NCBI GenBank assembly: GCA_028284365.1
Contig: JANQRW010000022.1
Coordinates: 1-64,000 of the forward strand
Source: Marinicella sp.
GTDB lineage: Bacteria; Pseudomonadota; Gammaproteobacteria; Xanthomonadales; Marinicellaceae
Length of the DNA stretch: 64,000 nucleotides
Direction of reading: 5' to 3'
The notes under the pieces were generated by a model, which had not been told where the DNA came from, did not search any database, and saw only the letters and a program-made list of their open reading frames with translations. Of this stretch, positions 1 to 12,500 are shown piece by piece (the first letter of the stretch is position 1; each line of letters starts with the position of its first letter). Both the position numbers and the translations under genes were made by a program.

Positions 1-3000
1 GGCGGTGGTTTCAGATGTTACATTACCCACAGCATCGTAGGTGTAACTGGTAACCTTGCCAAGGGGCTCGGTCTTGGTGATGAGGCGGTTGGCATCATCA
101 TAATCAAAAGTGGTGACGTGTCCACCAAAATCGGTTTCGCTGAGTTTGTTACCATTGGCATCATACACATAACTCATGGTATCGCCGCTGGCGTTAAGCA
201 CGCTCAGTAACCTCGCTTGGGTGTCGTATTGGTAGGTGGTCTGGTTCCCATTGGGGTCGGTTTCAACACGGGTACGGCCACCATTGGTGTGACTGTAGGT
301 CCAGTGGCGGCTGTTGAGCTTTTTACTCAACATCCGATCTGCTGCATCGTAGGTGAATGTACTCTGGTGACCTTTGGCATCGGTGCTTTTGAGTTTTTGG
401 CCACGGGCGTTGTATTCGCTGGTGATGGTTTCACCGGCGGGATTGCGCACGGTTTTTTGATAGCCGTTCTCATCATAGGTATATCCGCTCACCAGACCTC
501 GCCCATCGGTCTGTTCGGTGATGAGGCCTTGTTGGTTGTAGCTGTAGGCCATTTGGATACCAGCGGTGGTTTCGCCTGTTTTGTTGCCTTTGGTGTCATG
601 GTTGTATGTACTCTGGATACCGCGCCAGTTGGTATGGCTGGCTATTCGGTCCTTGATGTAAGGTGGATCGAACTGATCGGGAGCCACATAGCTGTATAAG
701 CTGACCAGTGTACCCAGTTGTTCCCTGGTAATGTTACCATACTGGTCATATTGAAAGCTGCGAATGCGGTTATTTTCATCGGTCTCGCTGAGCAACAACA
801 CATCGCTGTCGGTTTCCCACACAAAGCTGCGTGTACCTGCCGGTGAGGTGACCTCATCAGTGGCACCATAGCTGTTAAGCTGATACTGACTGAGCTGGCT
901 GTTCTGATTCACACTCACTGCGCTGTTATAACCAGTGGCGGCAGTGTAACTGAAACTGATGCCACCTGAATCTGATTCGCTGAAAGCGGTTACTTCAATG
1001 CTGGCAATATCGGGTATGGCAGGCATCGCTGGTGGCAGCTGAATGCTGTTGTTCTGGTAAGTCCAGCTTCTTGTGCTACCGGTGGACTGATCGCTGACAC
1101 TCAGCAACAATGACCTGGATGGGCCTGTGACTTCACCTGAATAACTCAGGGTCTCATCAGTGGCCCGCTCACCACTTTGGCCCTCACGCTGAACACTGAT
1201 CAGGTTACCGATCTCATCATATGCAAAGCTCATGGCAATGCCATCAGGCCCGTTAATGCCCGTCAGCATCTCCTTGCGATAAAGACCAAAGTCCATCAAC
1301 TCATAGGAAAACAGCAGACGCCTGCCCACCGCATCAGTCACTGTGCGTATGATCGGCGCATCATTGCGTCCAATCAACTCAACTGACAGCCGATTGCCAT
1401 TGGGGTCTTCGATATACTCCAGCCACCAGACTTTTTCCTGCATCCCCACATAATGGTGGCGCAGCCCGCCTTTGGGGTAATAATCAAAGGTACCATCTTC
1501 ATTTAACACCAGTGCTGAGTGATAGCCTTTTAACGGCACAAAGGAATCACCCTCAATACGAAAGCGCGCACCACCACTGTCAGCACCAGTGACCGTTACC
1601 TGACCACAGTTACCCACAATCACCCGTGACATGAAATTATACGACCAACCATAACCCAGCGGCCCCAGCTCATGTCTCGCCTGTGATGAATAAGTGCGCA
1701 CGAATTCAAGGTCCACACCCGGTGATGACAAACCAATGTCCTTTTTAGAATAAACCATCGAACCATCGGCTAAATCTATGCCTTTGACATTGGCGTGTCC
1801 AATCGGTAAGGCGTTACTGATGTCATAGGTTGAAATCAGGATACCTTCGACAGTTTGTTCATCACCATTGTCTTCAGCCACAGCGGTGATTCTCAGGGTG
1901 TAATGATGACTGCCAAAGGTTTCGGCTGTTGCACTGATCTGGTTTTCACCGGCTGACAGCAGTTCGTTGTTCATGATTGTGGTCACTTCATCGGTGGGCA
2001 GACCATCAAAATCATGGCGGAAAGCTTCTATGGTGACCCTTGACTCTGTTACCAGATCCAGGGCAAAACCTTCGTTGCGACAAACCGATTCATTGGCAAA
2101 GTCAACAGCTGTGGACAAGCGCACCGGCGAGGTAAAGCTGTTGTTAATGATGCGGCCACCACAAGTACCAAACAGGTTGTTCTCATCTTCACAATTAACC
2201 GCTGTAATCAATGGGCGGGTGATGCCTTCCAATGGTTGTCGATCGTAAGTGATTTCAAGGGGTGTGCCTTCATTCAGCACCACTTCGATAAAATAGTCAT
2301 CAGCAGGATCCAGTTCAATACCGCTGGGCAACTGGGCTGTCAGCAGTCCTGCTCCGGGGTAATCGGTTTGGTACTGATAGATCAGGGTGTTGTTTTCATA
2401 GAAATTGGCTACCAGGCTCTGAGGGTGGTAATCTGATGGCGTCAATGACACCGAAAACCGGGTGCTGTGAGTGGTGAGCGATTCATCATCAAGCACGAAG
2501 GTGTCAGGCACCCGCGCCACCACTTCAGCCAATACCGTGACACTTTCAGCCTGATAGGTGATTGAATTGTAAAGTTCACCGGGATAAATGCCAACACCAT
2601 CAAACACCACATCAGTGGCTGTGACTGGGTTTCGGTTATGACCACTGGCTGTACCTAAAATGTAATCAAGTGACCATTGTTGTGGGTGGTTGCTACTGGT
2701 CTCATCGACCACAACACTGGCATCGCCATCGGTAACTGATGTTTGGAAATCAGCCACTTCTCCAATGTTCTTCTGTACCAGCACACAACCATCCGCGGTA
2801 CCATCACTGGCATAACTGATGTAAACCGGTTGGGTTGTTAATGACAATGTGTCATTGCTTTTCCCGGCAAACAGGTCACCGTTAGGACCATTAAAATTAT
2901 CACCACCGTAAAAAATACCGGCACTGGCATAATGACCAGGTACCGTTTCAAAACCGTTATAACGGTTGATGATCACATCAGCCAGTCCGGGGGCACTGAT

Positions 3001-6000
3001 TTTTACCGGGAAACGGGTCGCTGGGTAACCATGACCGTTGTATAAACTGAACATTGACCAGCTGGAATTGGAAGCGATCTGGCCTTGTGACACGGCACAA
3101 GCAGGCACATTGAGTTCACCAAAACTGGCACAGCTGCCCAGTGCTATTTTCGATGGGGCGTATTCATCACAACGGCCAGTAATTTCACCGTTTTTCAAAG
3201 CCTCATCATCCAGAGTCTGACGTGCTTTTTCAGCAACCGCCAGAAATGAACCGGCACCAGATCGTTGGCCTGTGGTGACAGTTTGTTGTGGCCGTTTATC
3301 AGACAACAAAACAGGTTCCTGTTTCTGGCTGTCAGTCGGATGAGTCTGATTAGTGCCCGCTTTATTGATGCTGGCTGGCGGTACCGGACTCAAGGCTTCA
3401 AAGCTCAGTGGCACATTAGCCACCGGGTTGAAAAACTCATCAACCACCGTAACATAGGCATTACCTGACTGCATGTCCTGATGACTGGAAAAATGTTCAC
3501 AACTGCCCCAAATCCAGTTACATTCATTCACCAGAATTTGTGTCGCCTCAGCCGCCATGGCATAGTGGTCAAAAGGTTCAGCCAACCCGATGGTGCCCAA
3601 ATCAGTCAGTACACTGGCTTCCAGTACGATGTGTCCCAGGTGTGTGGGGTGCTCATCAGTGGGGTTCAGTAACACTTTAATGCCTGAGCCTACCTGAGTG
3701 CCGAGCTTGATGGCAACCTGAGCGATGCCACGCACATCGGTTAATGCCTCAACCGTTCGGGTTGAGCCATCAAAAATGCCATCCGAGTTTTTCAAGCTGG
3801 CATCACCCTGAGTCAAGGTGAAGCGCACCAGGGCACCAGCCACCGGGCGGTTATAACTGTCGGTCACACGCACCGCACTGGGCTTACCTAACTCGCTGTC
3901 AACTGCTGCAATCTGCACGTCAGTGGTGTCGATTTTATTGATCAGGCGGCCGCTCAAGGGGTTGTCATTACCGCCTTCTGCATAGGGGTCAAACAGCAAC
4001 TGTAACAACTCTTGTAACGCCCAATCATCGGGTGCTTCTGTGGTTTGACCACCGGCATAACCACCAGCAATAAAATAGCCTGAATTACCCGATTCAGGTT
4101 GCCAGATATGCCAGGTGGAACCTTGCCAAATACCTTGACTGACCTGATTCTCAGGCACCAAAGCTTCATGGCCACTGCTGACCCATTGGCGAATGTGGTT
4201 TTTCACATAGTCGGGATGATTAAGCAAGGGCAACTGGGTGGTCAGATTAGTCGCTGTCAAGTGATGAATGACATCGCCCGACTGTTGCTGTAACCTCAAG
4301 CCATGATCGGCTGAGACGGCTTCGATCGCCCACTGTGCCTCAAACACCTCTGATTCCAACCACGATCCCTGTAATGCAGCCAGCCTCATCCAGTCTGACT
4401 CAGGCGCATCACCACGACTGATCACATCAACCGTGCGACTGATGGCATCAAGGGAAACACCACTGAATTGCATTTGAAGCGGCAGTCCTGATGACTCCAG
4501 AACAGTGAACTCAGGTGCCAGTAACAGCACCGCAGGCAGTGGTCTGATAATCGCCTGATTCATGATGGCAGCCAGTTCGTTTTCGGCTTCACTCCAGGCT
4601 TTCAGGTATTGTAGCCCGAGGTTGTGGATCAATCTGACGGGCTTGGTTTCATCATTGTTTAAGTTGCTGGCTTCTGTGTTCGCCGGAAAATCATCATCCT
4701 GAGTTCCAAGTACTGCGCTGAAATAGGTACCTGCCAACAACTGCCTTTCCAGAGCCACCGCATCACCAGTCGGTGATACCAAGGTAAGTTGTAGCTGATG
4801 CTGACTGGCCATGGGTAAACTGGCACTGTTGGTCTCAATTTGGCGCCCATCAATCTGAAACACAGGTCGTAAGTCCACCAGATATGGCGGCACCTGAGAC
4901 ATGCCTCCGGCCTGATTGATCAGATTCAAGTCATCAACGGTTGCTGGCAAGTATGAAAGGCTGAGGCGCTGGCCAGTCACTGTTGGTAAAGACAATTCAA
5001 TTGATGAAATAACTTGTCCCTGATGAGTTAATTCCAATTGAAGTCGATGGACATCAGCAGCTGGTAAACTGGCTGACTCTGCGGTTGTTGCCACCACTTC
5101 ATAAGGCAGTGATGCAGGTAATATCTGATAAGCTTCGCTGTGGTTAACAACACCTGTCAGAAAGTCATCATAATTCTGTTGAACTGTTGCTGGTAGTTGA
5201 CCTTGCCAGTAAATCATGGGAGATGAGCCAATGCTGTGATCAGTCAGGTAATTCATCACCAAATTAGCGGCATCCAGATTGAAATCAGCATAACTGAATT
5301 CGGGTGGATCAAACGTGGTTGATTTAATCGCTGGTGCCAGTGGAATCCACACGGGGTCATTCTGGTCATTGGCAGTGCCTCGATAATGCGCATAGGGCAA
5401 GTAGGCACTGACCCAGGTATATTGCTTTTCGATGGCTCTGATTTGTCCTCCCTGAATCACTGGCTGATGTGCAATCCCAGCCCGGTTCAAGGCGGTCAAA
5501 ACCTGATTGACATCGGTCAACCCCAAACCATTCATCACATCTGCCACTGGCTGTCTGATTACCCCTTTTACAAAACGGGCCGGTACATTTGATGCCCGTA
5601 ACAGGGCGATTAACAAGGCCGCCTGATCCACATCATTACCCGCATAAGACAACAAGGTGGCATGTGCCCCTTTCATGCTACCGGCATAGTATTGTTCTTT
5701 GATTTGTTTTCTGACAAAGTTATAAATTCTGATGTAGTCATGATCCAGACTGGCTGCCAATTGGTAAATTTCGGGGGTCAGATTCACCACTTCATCAGCA
5801 GTCAAATCAGCAGCTTCACCTGCTGTGGCGAATTCGTTGGCATAGCTTGGTGTGATCTCCGGGTTCATCACCAAGGGCGGTGCTGAAAAATTTCGGTTGT
5901 TATAGGGGAGGTAATCATTACGCAAGATGGTTTGGTGTATCTGACTGCTGATGACGCTTTTATCATGGCTGATTTGCCGCATGGTCTCTCGGGTCAAACC

Positions 6001-6534
6001 AGTCCATTTCGCTACTGGTTGGTTCATGGCCTGTTCAATGCTTTGCCAACGCTGATGATAATCGGCGGTTAGTTCATTTAATTTGTCATATTTACTTGCG
6101 GCAAGTGTTTGTTTTGATGACGGATTTTTCCCCAAACCAGTTAACCAGCCATTCATTGCAACATAGCTGCGTTTTAGTTTATCCAGGCTGTTATCGATAA
6201 AGACCTGATGCTGGGCTGTTGGTTTACGAGCCATTTGCAACAAGCGGTTTAAGTCGGCCATAAAAGCCTGCTCTGCCTGTTGGTATGCAACCAGCGGGTT
6301 ATGCGGTGTCAGTGGCAGGCTTTTATTTGCATTCTGTTCTGCCGAAGCAGTTGCCAGGCTGGCTGAAACCTGACTCATGTCTTTACCAGCAAGCAGACCA
6401 TTGATCCATTGTTGTTTGATACCAAGACCTGAATCGATGTCGATTGGTTGTTGTTCTGCGGTTTTCACCCAGGTACCAACCAAAATCAGCACAATGCCTG
6501 TCAATAAAGTCTTGTAGTTCACTGAGTATTCCAT
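1..6534 (-). CDS. RHS/YD-repeat secreted protein with transglutaminase-like N-terminal domain (partial, C-terminus beyond window edge)
   Basis: Manual reverse-strand translation from ATG at 6534 gives 2178 uninterrupted codons to position 1: MEYSVNYKTLLTGIVLILVGTWVKTAEQQP...; TGase-like GNDVDQAALLIALLRASNVPARFVKGVI; DUF6531/RHS-type SPGVDLEFVRTYSS...LGYGWSYNF; many YD repeats (FDYDDANRLITKTEPLGKVTSYTYDAVGNVTSETT). Not in ORF track because no stop in window. Confidence 0.9.
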   Translation of the reverse strand, partial: MEYSVNYKTLLTGIVLILVGTWVKTAEQQPIDIDSGLGIKQQWINGLLAGKDMSQVSASLATASAEQNANKSLPLTPHNPLVAYQQAEQAFMADLNRLLQMARKPTAQHQVFIDNSLDKLKRSYVAMNGWLTGLGKNPSSKQTLAASKYDKLNELTADYHQRWQSIEQAMNQPVAKWTGLTRETMRQISHDKSVISSQIHQTILRNDYLPYNNRNFSAPPLVMNPEITPSYANEFATAGEAADLTADEVVNLTPEIYQLAASLDHDYIRIYNFVRKQIKEQYYAGSMKGAHATLLSYAGNDVDQAALLIALLRASNVPARFVKGVIRQPVADVMNGLGLTDVNQVLTALNRAGIAHQPVIQGGQIRAIEKQYTWVSAYLPYAHYRGTANDQNDPVWIPLAPAIKSTTFDPPEFSYADFNLDAANLVMNYLTDHSIGSSPMIYWQGQLPATVQQNYDDFLTGVVNHSEAYQILPASLPYEVVATTAESASLPAADVHRLQLELTHQGQVISSIELSLPTVTGQRLSLSYLPATVDDLNLINQAGGMSQVPPYLVDLRPVFQIDGRQIETNSASLPMASQHQLQLTLVSPTGDAVALERQLLAGTYFSAVLGTQDDDFPANTEASNLNNDETKPVRLIHNLGLQYLKAWSEAENELAAIMNQAIIRPLPAVLLLAPEFTVLESSGLPLQMQFSGVSLDAISRTVDVISRGDAPESDWMRLAALQGSWLESEVFEAQWAIEAVSADHGLRLQQQSGDVIHHLTATNLTTQLPLLNHPDYVKNHIRQWVSSGHEALVPENQVSQGIWQGSTWHIWQPESGNSGYFIAGGYAGGQTTEAPDDWALQELLQLLFDPYAEGGNDNPLSGRLINKIDTTDVQIAAVDSELGKPSAVRVTDSYNRPVAGALVRFTLTQGDASLKNSDGIFDGSTRTVEALTDVRGIAQVAIKLGTQVGSGIKVLLNPTDEHPTHLGHIVLEASVLTDLGTIGLAEPFDHYAMAAEATQILVNECNWIWGSCEHFSSHQDMQSGNAYVTVVDEFFNPVANVPLSFEALSPVPPASINKAGTNQTHPTDSQKQEPVLLSDKRPQQTVTTGQRSGAGSFLAVAEKARQTLDDEALKNGEITGRCDEYAPSKIALGSCASFGELNVPACAVSQGQIASNSSWSMFSLYNGHGYPATRFPVKISAPGLADVIINRYNGFETVPGHYASAGIFYGGDNFNGPNGDLFAGKSNDTLSLTTQPVYISYASDGTADGCVLVQKNIGEVADFQTSVTDGDASVVVDETSSNHPQQWSLDYILGTASGHNRNPVTATDVVFDGVGIYPGELYNSITYQAESVTVLAEVVARVPDTFVLDDESLTTHSTRFSVSLTPSDYHPQSLVANFYENNTLIYQYQTDYPGAGLLTAQLPSGIELDPADDYFIEVVLNEGTPLEITYDRQPLEGITRPLITAVNCEDENNLFGTCGGRIINNSFTSPVRLSTAVDFANESVCRNEGFALDLVTESRVTIEAFRHDFDGLPTDEVTTIMNNELLSAGENQISATAETFGSHHYTLRITAVAEDNGDEQTVEGILISTYDISNALPIGHANVKGIDLADGSMVYSKKDIGLSSPGVDLEFVRTYSSQARHELGPLGYGWSYNFMSRVIVGNCGQVTVTGADSGGARFRIEGDSFVPLKGYHSALVLNEDGTFDYYPKGGLRHHYVGMQEKVWWLEYIEDPNGNRLSVELIGRNDAPIIRTVTDAVGRRLLFSYELMDFGLYRKEMLTGINGPDGIAMSFAYDEIGNLISVQREGQSGERATDETLSYSGEVTGPSRSLLLSVSDQSTGSTRSWTYQNNSIQLPPAMPAIPDIASIEVTAFSESDSGGISFSYTAATGYNSAVSVNQNSQLSQYQLNSYGATDEVTSPAGTRSFVWETDSDVLLLSETDENNRIRSFQYDQYGNITREQLGTLVSLYSYVAPDQFDPPYIKDRIASHTNWRGIQSTYNHDTKGNKTGETTAGIQMAYSYNQQGLITEQTDGRGLVSGYTYDENGYQKTVRNPAGETITSEYNARGQKLKSTDAKGHQSTFTYDAADRMLSKKLNSRHWTYSHTNGGRTRVETDPNGNQTTYQYDTQARLLSVLNASGDTMSYVYDANGNKLSETDFGGHVTTFDYDDANRLITKTEPLGKVTSYTYDAVGNVTSETTA

Positions 6535-6535
6535 G

Positions 6536-9500
6536 TTATTTTCCCTCCGTGGTGAAATAGGCCGCACCAGCCGACATACATTCAAACCCATCTTTAAACA
6601 GGAATGGATAAACCTGGTCAATATCAATGGCATCATTATCAAATGGGTTGATATCGGTGGCCTCATCTGGCATCACCACCCTGGCGCTGACACTGATGTT
6701 ATCAATCGGCTGGTGAGTAGCAACTTGAGCGGTGAAATAATAACTCACAGTGCTGCCAACTGGTAAATCAATCACTTGACCCAACAGGTTACCACTGCCG
6801 CTTGCAGCACCGCACACAGCACCGGCTGTTGCACTGCACTGCCACTGTGGGTTCAGTAGTGTAGTTGGCAACCCGGTATAAGCCAGGGCATTGTTGATAT
6901 GGGTGTTACCGTTGTTGGTGATTTGGTAGTGGTAGGTCAACTCTTGCTGTGGCTTCACACCTGTCACACAATTGCTGATGGCAGCTGTCAGATCTGGTTT
7001 TTCACCAGCAATCAAGGTTAATTCCAGCGTTTCGATAACCTCAACAGTGTGATCCACATAAACATCAGCCCTCAAATCAGCAGGAGAATCATTAACTTCA
7101 ACCCAAAATTCAAATTCAAGATGCTGATTCTCTGCCAATTGGTAGACAAAAGCAAAACCATCTGTAGCCGTGGTCACTGTCATCGGTGCATAAATCAGGT
7201 TCACGCCAGGTGGTAACAACACCTGCACATGACCATTCACCGCCAGACTCTGGTTTTCCAGACTCAATCGAACAGCTCTGGCCCGACCCAACTCAGTGGC
7301 GAGACCCAATGGGTGCGTGTATTCAAGGACTTGTTGGATTAACTGAAGATAGGTATTCAAGCCGGTTGACTCGGTGGCCTGTAACAACCAGTCAAGCCCT
7401 GAGAACACAGCCTTGCCACCGACAGATTGTAACAGTGTCAGCGCCTGATTGTCAGGATGTTCGATATCAGCACCACGGAATACACCCACAGATTCGGCCC
7501 CTGACAAGCTGGCTTTGAGGGTATGTTCATTGTGTCCAACCTCCAGTGTACCGGCATTGGTCATGGCGGTGTTAAACAATTCAAATTCAGTGGCATTCAA
7601 GTGACTGCCAGTAACTTGCACACCCATGGCTGAGTAGAACTGAGTGTTCAGATTGTCGTGACCACTGGAAACCACCAATGCAGCACCTTCATGCATGGCT
7701 GTGATCAAGTCATTCTGTGTTTGATTGGTCAACTGGACATTTTCAGCCAGTAACCAGTAAGCCACATATTGGTCAGTTGCCATGGCTGCAGAAAACGCAT
7801 TGGCATCAGTCACTACTTCATAAGACCAACCACCTTCACGCAGCAAGTTTTCCAACAGAACGCGCTGGCTGCTCATACTTCCCATTGTGGTTACACCATT
7901 GGGCTCATCAGAGACTAATGGTGGATAAACACGCACATCTGTCAATTGTAAATCGCCGATGTCTTCACCAATCTGGTAAAAGCTTTGACAGTTGTTACTG
8001 ACCACTTCACCTGACCATTCGTTTTGCTTGTTGCCGCTTTGCAGACTCAAGATCAGGCGATAAGCTTCCGGTAATATCGCTGGTGCTGCCGTACTTGAAC
8101 GAGTCACGGTGGCACTCAGGTATGGGCCGGTAACTGGGTGTAGCAGCAGATTGAAATCCGTGGTCTCACCCTGTTGGTCAATCACCTGATAACCATTGTT
8201 AATAAAGTCCTCATAACTGGCAGTTTCTGTTTGCAACAAATTCCCTTGGACATCGTACAACCTGGCTGAAACCACATCACCAGTAATGAATTCATGATTC
8301 ATAACAGCCTGCATTCGCCATTGAGAAACACCGAAGCACTTATTGGCATTAATTTGGGCTGTGGCCGGATCAAGCAACATCAACAATCGACCTCGTTGGC
8401 TGTTGGCTGTTAACTGGCCGTTGATTTGGCTGGGTATTCGCCGGAAACCAAAATCGATGTTGATGGTTTGGTCCGCTTCAACCTCAAGCTGTTGTATCAG
8501 ATTGTCGGTTGTCTGTTGCCAATCATTCAACAAAACTTGATCAATGATTTCAATGGTGTAGGCACCTACCGGCAGCTGCTCAAAGACATAATAACCCATC
8601 ATGTCTGTGGTAGCCTTCCATTCCTGATTCTGGTCGTTGGTGATTTTCAACCAAACCTGATTAAACCCAGTCTCTGTGGCATCAATGATGCCATCACCAT
8701 TAACATCTTGCCAAATCCGTCCACGTACCTGGCCTGACTGGATGAACTCGACCTCCCGTGTGATGGTGTTGCTGTTGTTACCGGCCTGATCTGTGGCTGT
8801 CACTTCAATGATATTCTGCCCCAATTGTAAGGCATGACCAACTGAAATAAAGCGACCATCCTGGTCTGTCTTGACTGTTGTTTCTGTACCATTAACCTTG
8901 ATTAAAACCTGATTTCTTACTTCAGATAAGCCAACCACATCCACCACGCCCTTGGTATTTTGTTCACCATCAAGCGGGTTGCTGACTGTCAGTACAGGTA
9001 TTGTCGTATCAATGGTAAAACTGTGCCTGACTGTGCTTTCGTTGTTCACTTGATCAGTTGCTGTCACATCCAACAAGTAAACACCTTCAGCATTGATGGT
9101 ATGACCATTGTTAATTTCATTGGTATCAAGCTGAGCTGCCACACTGAAATCATGATCATCACTGACCACAAAATCCACAGTCACTGGCTGATTGGTAATC
9201 AAGCCGTCAGTTGGTTGATTGATCTGGATGTCAGGGGCCATTGTATCGATATTCACTGTAACCACAGTTGACTGGCTTTCATTGTTGAAGTCATCAATGG
9301 CGCGGAACAACAATTGATGTGATCCATGACTTAATTCCAAGGAAGCCGTGTAGTTGATACCATTCCAGTTCATCGGTTCCCAGATGTTACTGTTATCCAG
9401 TTGATAAGCAACGACAGCAACATCACTGTGTTCATCAACAGCCTGGACCAACAACTCAAGTTCGGTATTGCTTAACTCACCATGCGTTGGTTCTATCACC

Positions 9501-12500
9501 GTCACCACTGGGCCTAACTGGTCTTGCATGGTAATCAGACTGTCATCAAGGTTTTGCCAACCCTGTTCAGTTTGTACACTGAGTTGTAAACGATGATCGC
9601 CTGTCATCAAGGTATCTGTATCAAGAACTGAGCTCCCAGCATGGGTCCCAGCAGCAATTATATCAATGGTTTGTTCATCACTACCCACCAGTTGATTATC
9701 GACAACTTGAAACAGTTCAACTTTAACTGGCAATTGTGAAACCTCCGAATCATTGAGGTTATTAAGCTGCCAATTAACAGTTAAATTCTGACCCAATGGA
9801 TGACTGCTGCCAGCAGTGAGTGTGCCAGTTACGCTGATGGTATCCACCAACTCAACAGTAACCAAGGTGGGCACACCTGGGTTACCAGCCAGGTCAACAG
9901 CTGAAACAGTGATGAGATTAGCACCGCTTATCAATGGCACATCAGCGAAGCTGAATATCCCAGCATAATCGGCTGTGACCGTATCGGTGTAACTACCTGT
10001 CTGCAAGGTCAACGTCGCACCAACTTCTGTTAGGCCACTGACCAGGGTGGTTGGCTGGTTGGTTTCGCTGTTGTTTTGCGGATAAGTAAAATTAACCACT
10101 GGAGCGGTTAAATCCAGGTAAAAAACCAGTCTTGTGGTACTGGTGTTACCAGCCAAATCTGTGGCAGTGACTTGTAACAAATGACTGCCCTCTGAGTTAA
10201 TCAGCTCGCCTGACTGGTAGGGCTGGCCGTTTAAAGTCATGTTGATCGTGTCAAGATAGGTGTCCGTGACTTGCACGTGTGCCTGAACCTGACTGTTATA
10301 CAAGCCATCATCAATAATGCCCGTTACTGTAATCAAAGGCGATGTGGTATCAACAATAAAGCTTCGGCTGACATCAGCCTGATTGCCTGCTTCATCCCAG
10401 GCACGGACCCTGATCTGATGGACACCTTCTGCCAGCTCTGTTAACCACCTTTGATAGAGGTTGCTTTGGGGTGCTGAATACAAGCTAATAGAGCCTTCAC
10501 CAGAGCCTGCCCCTTGTGCATCTATATCTAACAGGACTTGCTCAATGTCATGCCATTGGTCGGTAATGTTTGCAATCAGGTTCACTGACGAAGGATAAAA
10601 TCCACCCTCAACTGGCGATTCAATTTGAACCACTGGTGGTTGAGTGTCCATTGTAGTCAAGGTCTGGTTAGCCAATATTTGACTGGCGGAACCACCGTAT
10701 TGGCTCAAGTCAGCAGTCAAGGTCAGGACATAATGCCCTAAATCCCAAATATTGCTGGTCCAGTTGACTGATAAGTGTTGGGTATCACCTCTCAGCAATG
10801 AAACTGTCGCGGCTTGTTGCTCAACAACTTCTGTTAACTGGTTATCCCAGAGGGTCAAGGTAACTGGAACATTTGGAGTATCTACCGTACCGGCATTGCT
10901 CACCTGATAGTTAATGGTGGCTGTTTGCCCCAACTGAACAGCTGCTGGCAGGTCTTGAATTTCGCCTCTAAGATCCAGAATGGATGCTGGCGGAACCACC
11001 ACAAAAGGCCACACTGCATGGGCTGTATCCAATTCTGTTTCCAACCGTGCCCTGACCTCAAAAGTACCTTGTTGCTGACTCAACCAGCTGTTCTCAAACA
11101 CAGTCTCAAAACCCGGCAGCATGTCATCCAATGGTTCGCTTTCGCTCCAAACCAACTGCTCACTGACATCATAAACTTCCCAGTGTAAGGTCCCCGACAC
11201 ATTGGTATTACCAGAAGCATAATTCAACAATAGCTGTAACCCAAGTGCTTCACCCAATTCGACTTGTGCCGCATTAGCAGACAAGCTCATATCGAAATCA
11301 GCAAGAGCACTGATCGAAAAATCATGACTTTGCGTTTCTAACTGCTGTCCATTTTGATCAAAAAGCTCAGCATGAATCTGATAGTTTCCAGCAAAAACAG
11401 TTGCACTGTCCCAGTTAATGTCCTGCTGCCACAATGTGGCATCTGACAACTCATTGATGGTATATGTTTGGGTAAAACCAACCGGATAGGCGGTATCATC
11501 AGTGATTTCCAGGTTAACAGTACCATCGAATGAACTGCCAGGGTTATAAACCTGTATTTCACCGGACAACTGCTGACCTGGATACAACAGATCATTATCA
11601 ATCACCAAATTCAAATCGGGCAGCAAATCTTCTACTACCCGCACAGTTTTCACCACACTGTTGTTGTTTTCGTTGATTTCTGTCACCTGCTGATTTGAAT
11701 CAGCCACCACTCGAATGGTGTATTCGCCAGTCTGACTAAGGCCAGTGATCACAAAGTTTTCTCTCAAAACTTCATTAGCTACCAGACTGAAATCAATTGG
11801 AGTAGGTGCCAGCACCTGCGTTGTAAGATCTGGTGCCGTCAGCTCAATCACAAAACGTGCTTGCTCCACATCTTGAGCGCTTGAGTTTTTGATTAACACC
11901 GAGCCAGTTACCTGATTATCAGGAAGCACTTGTGAAGCTGAAATTTGTAAATAATCTGGTTTGATCTCCAGATCAGGCAGTGTGTTCTCATTCAAGATAA
12001 CTTCAATGGTCTCTGAAACAGGTGAAACCAGTCCGTTTTCCTTTCTGGCAACAGCGTAAAACTGATTCAATCCAGCTTGTAGGGAAATGGCTTCGAAATT
12101 AAACACGCCAGGCAAATCAAGAAACACCAGCTTATCACCACCCACCAGCATCGCTCGGCTGGCATCAAGCCATACACCATTGGATCTACTGCCTATATCA
12201 TTGAAATGATGGATCACTTCTCCCGTTTCCATGTTAATTAATTGTTTACTACAACAGTTAACACTAACAAGTATGAGGTCGATATCATTATCCACCACCG
12301 GCAAGGAAACATCACTGTTTTCGATGGTGTATGTTTTGGTAGCACCATCTGAGATGTTGTATCGCCTAACAGAAACATCACCGTTTTCTCGAACTGAATA
12401 GTAAAGGTGTGTACCATCCTTTGAGGCAGCTAGTTGACTGGTGCCATAAATGTTGCTCTCAAGTTCCTGGAGCTGATCTGATTGTATGTCGTATAGCCAC

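Noticed and set aside
217-699. 160-aa + strand ORF and many other ORFs antisense to 1-26074 and 29177-36175
   Set aside because: They lie opposite long, domain-rich minus-strand frames; their hydrophobic, low-complexity translations are the mirror of repetitive coding DNA.
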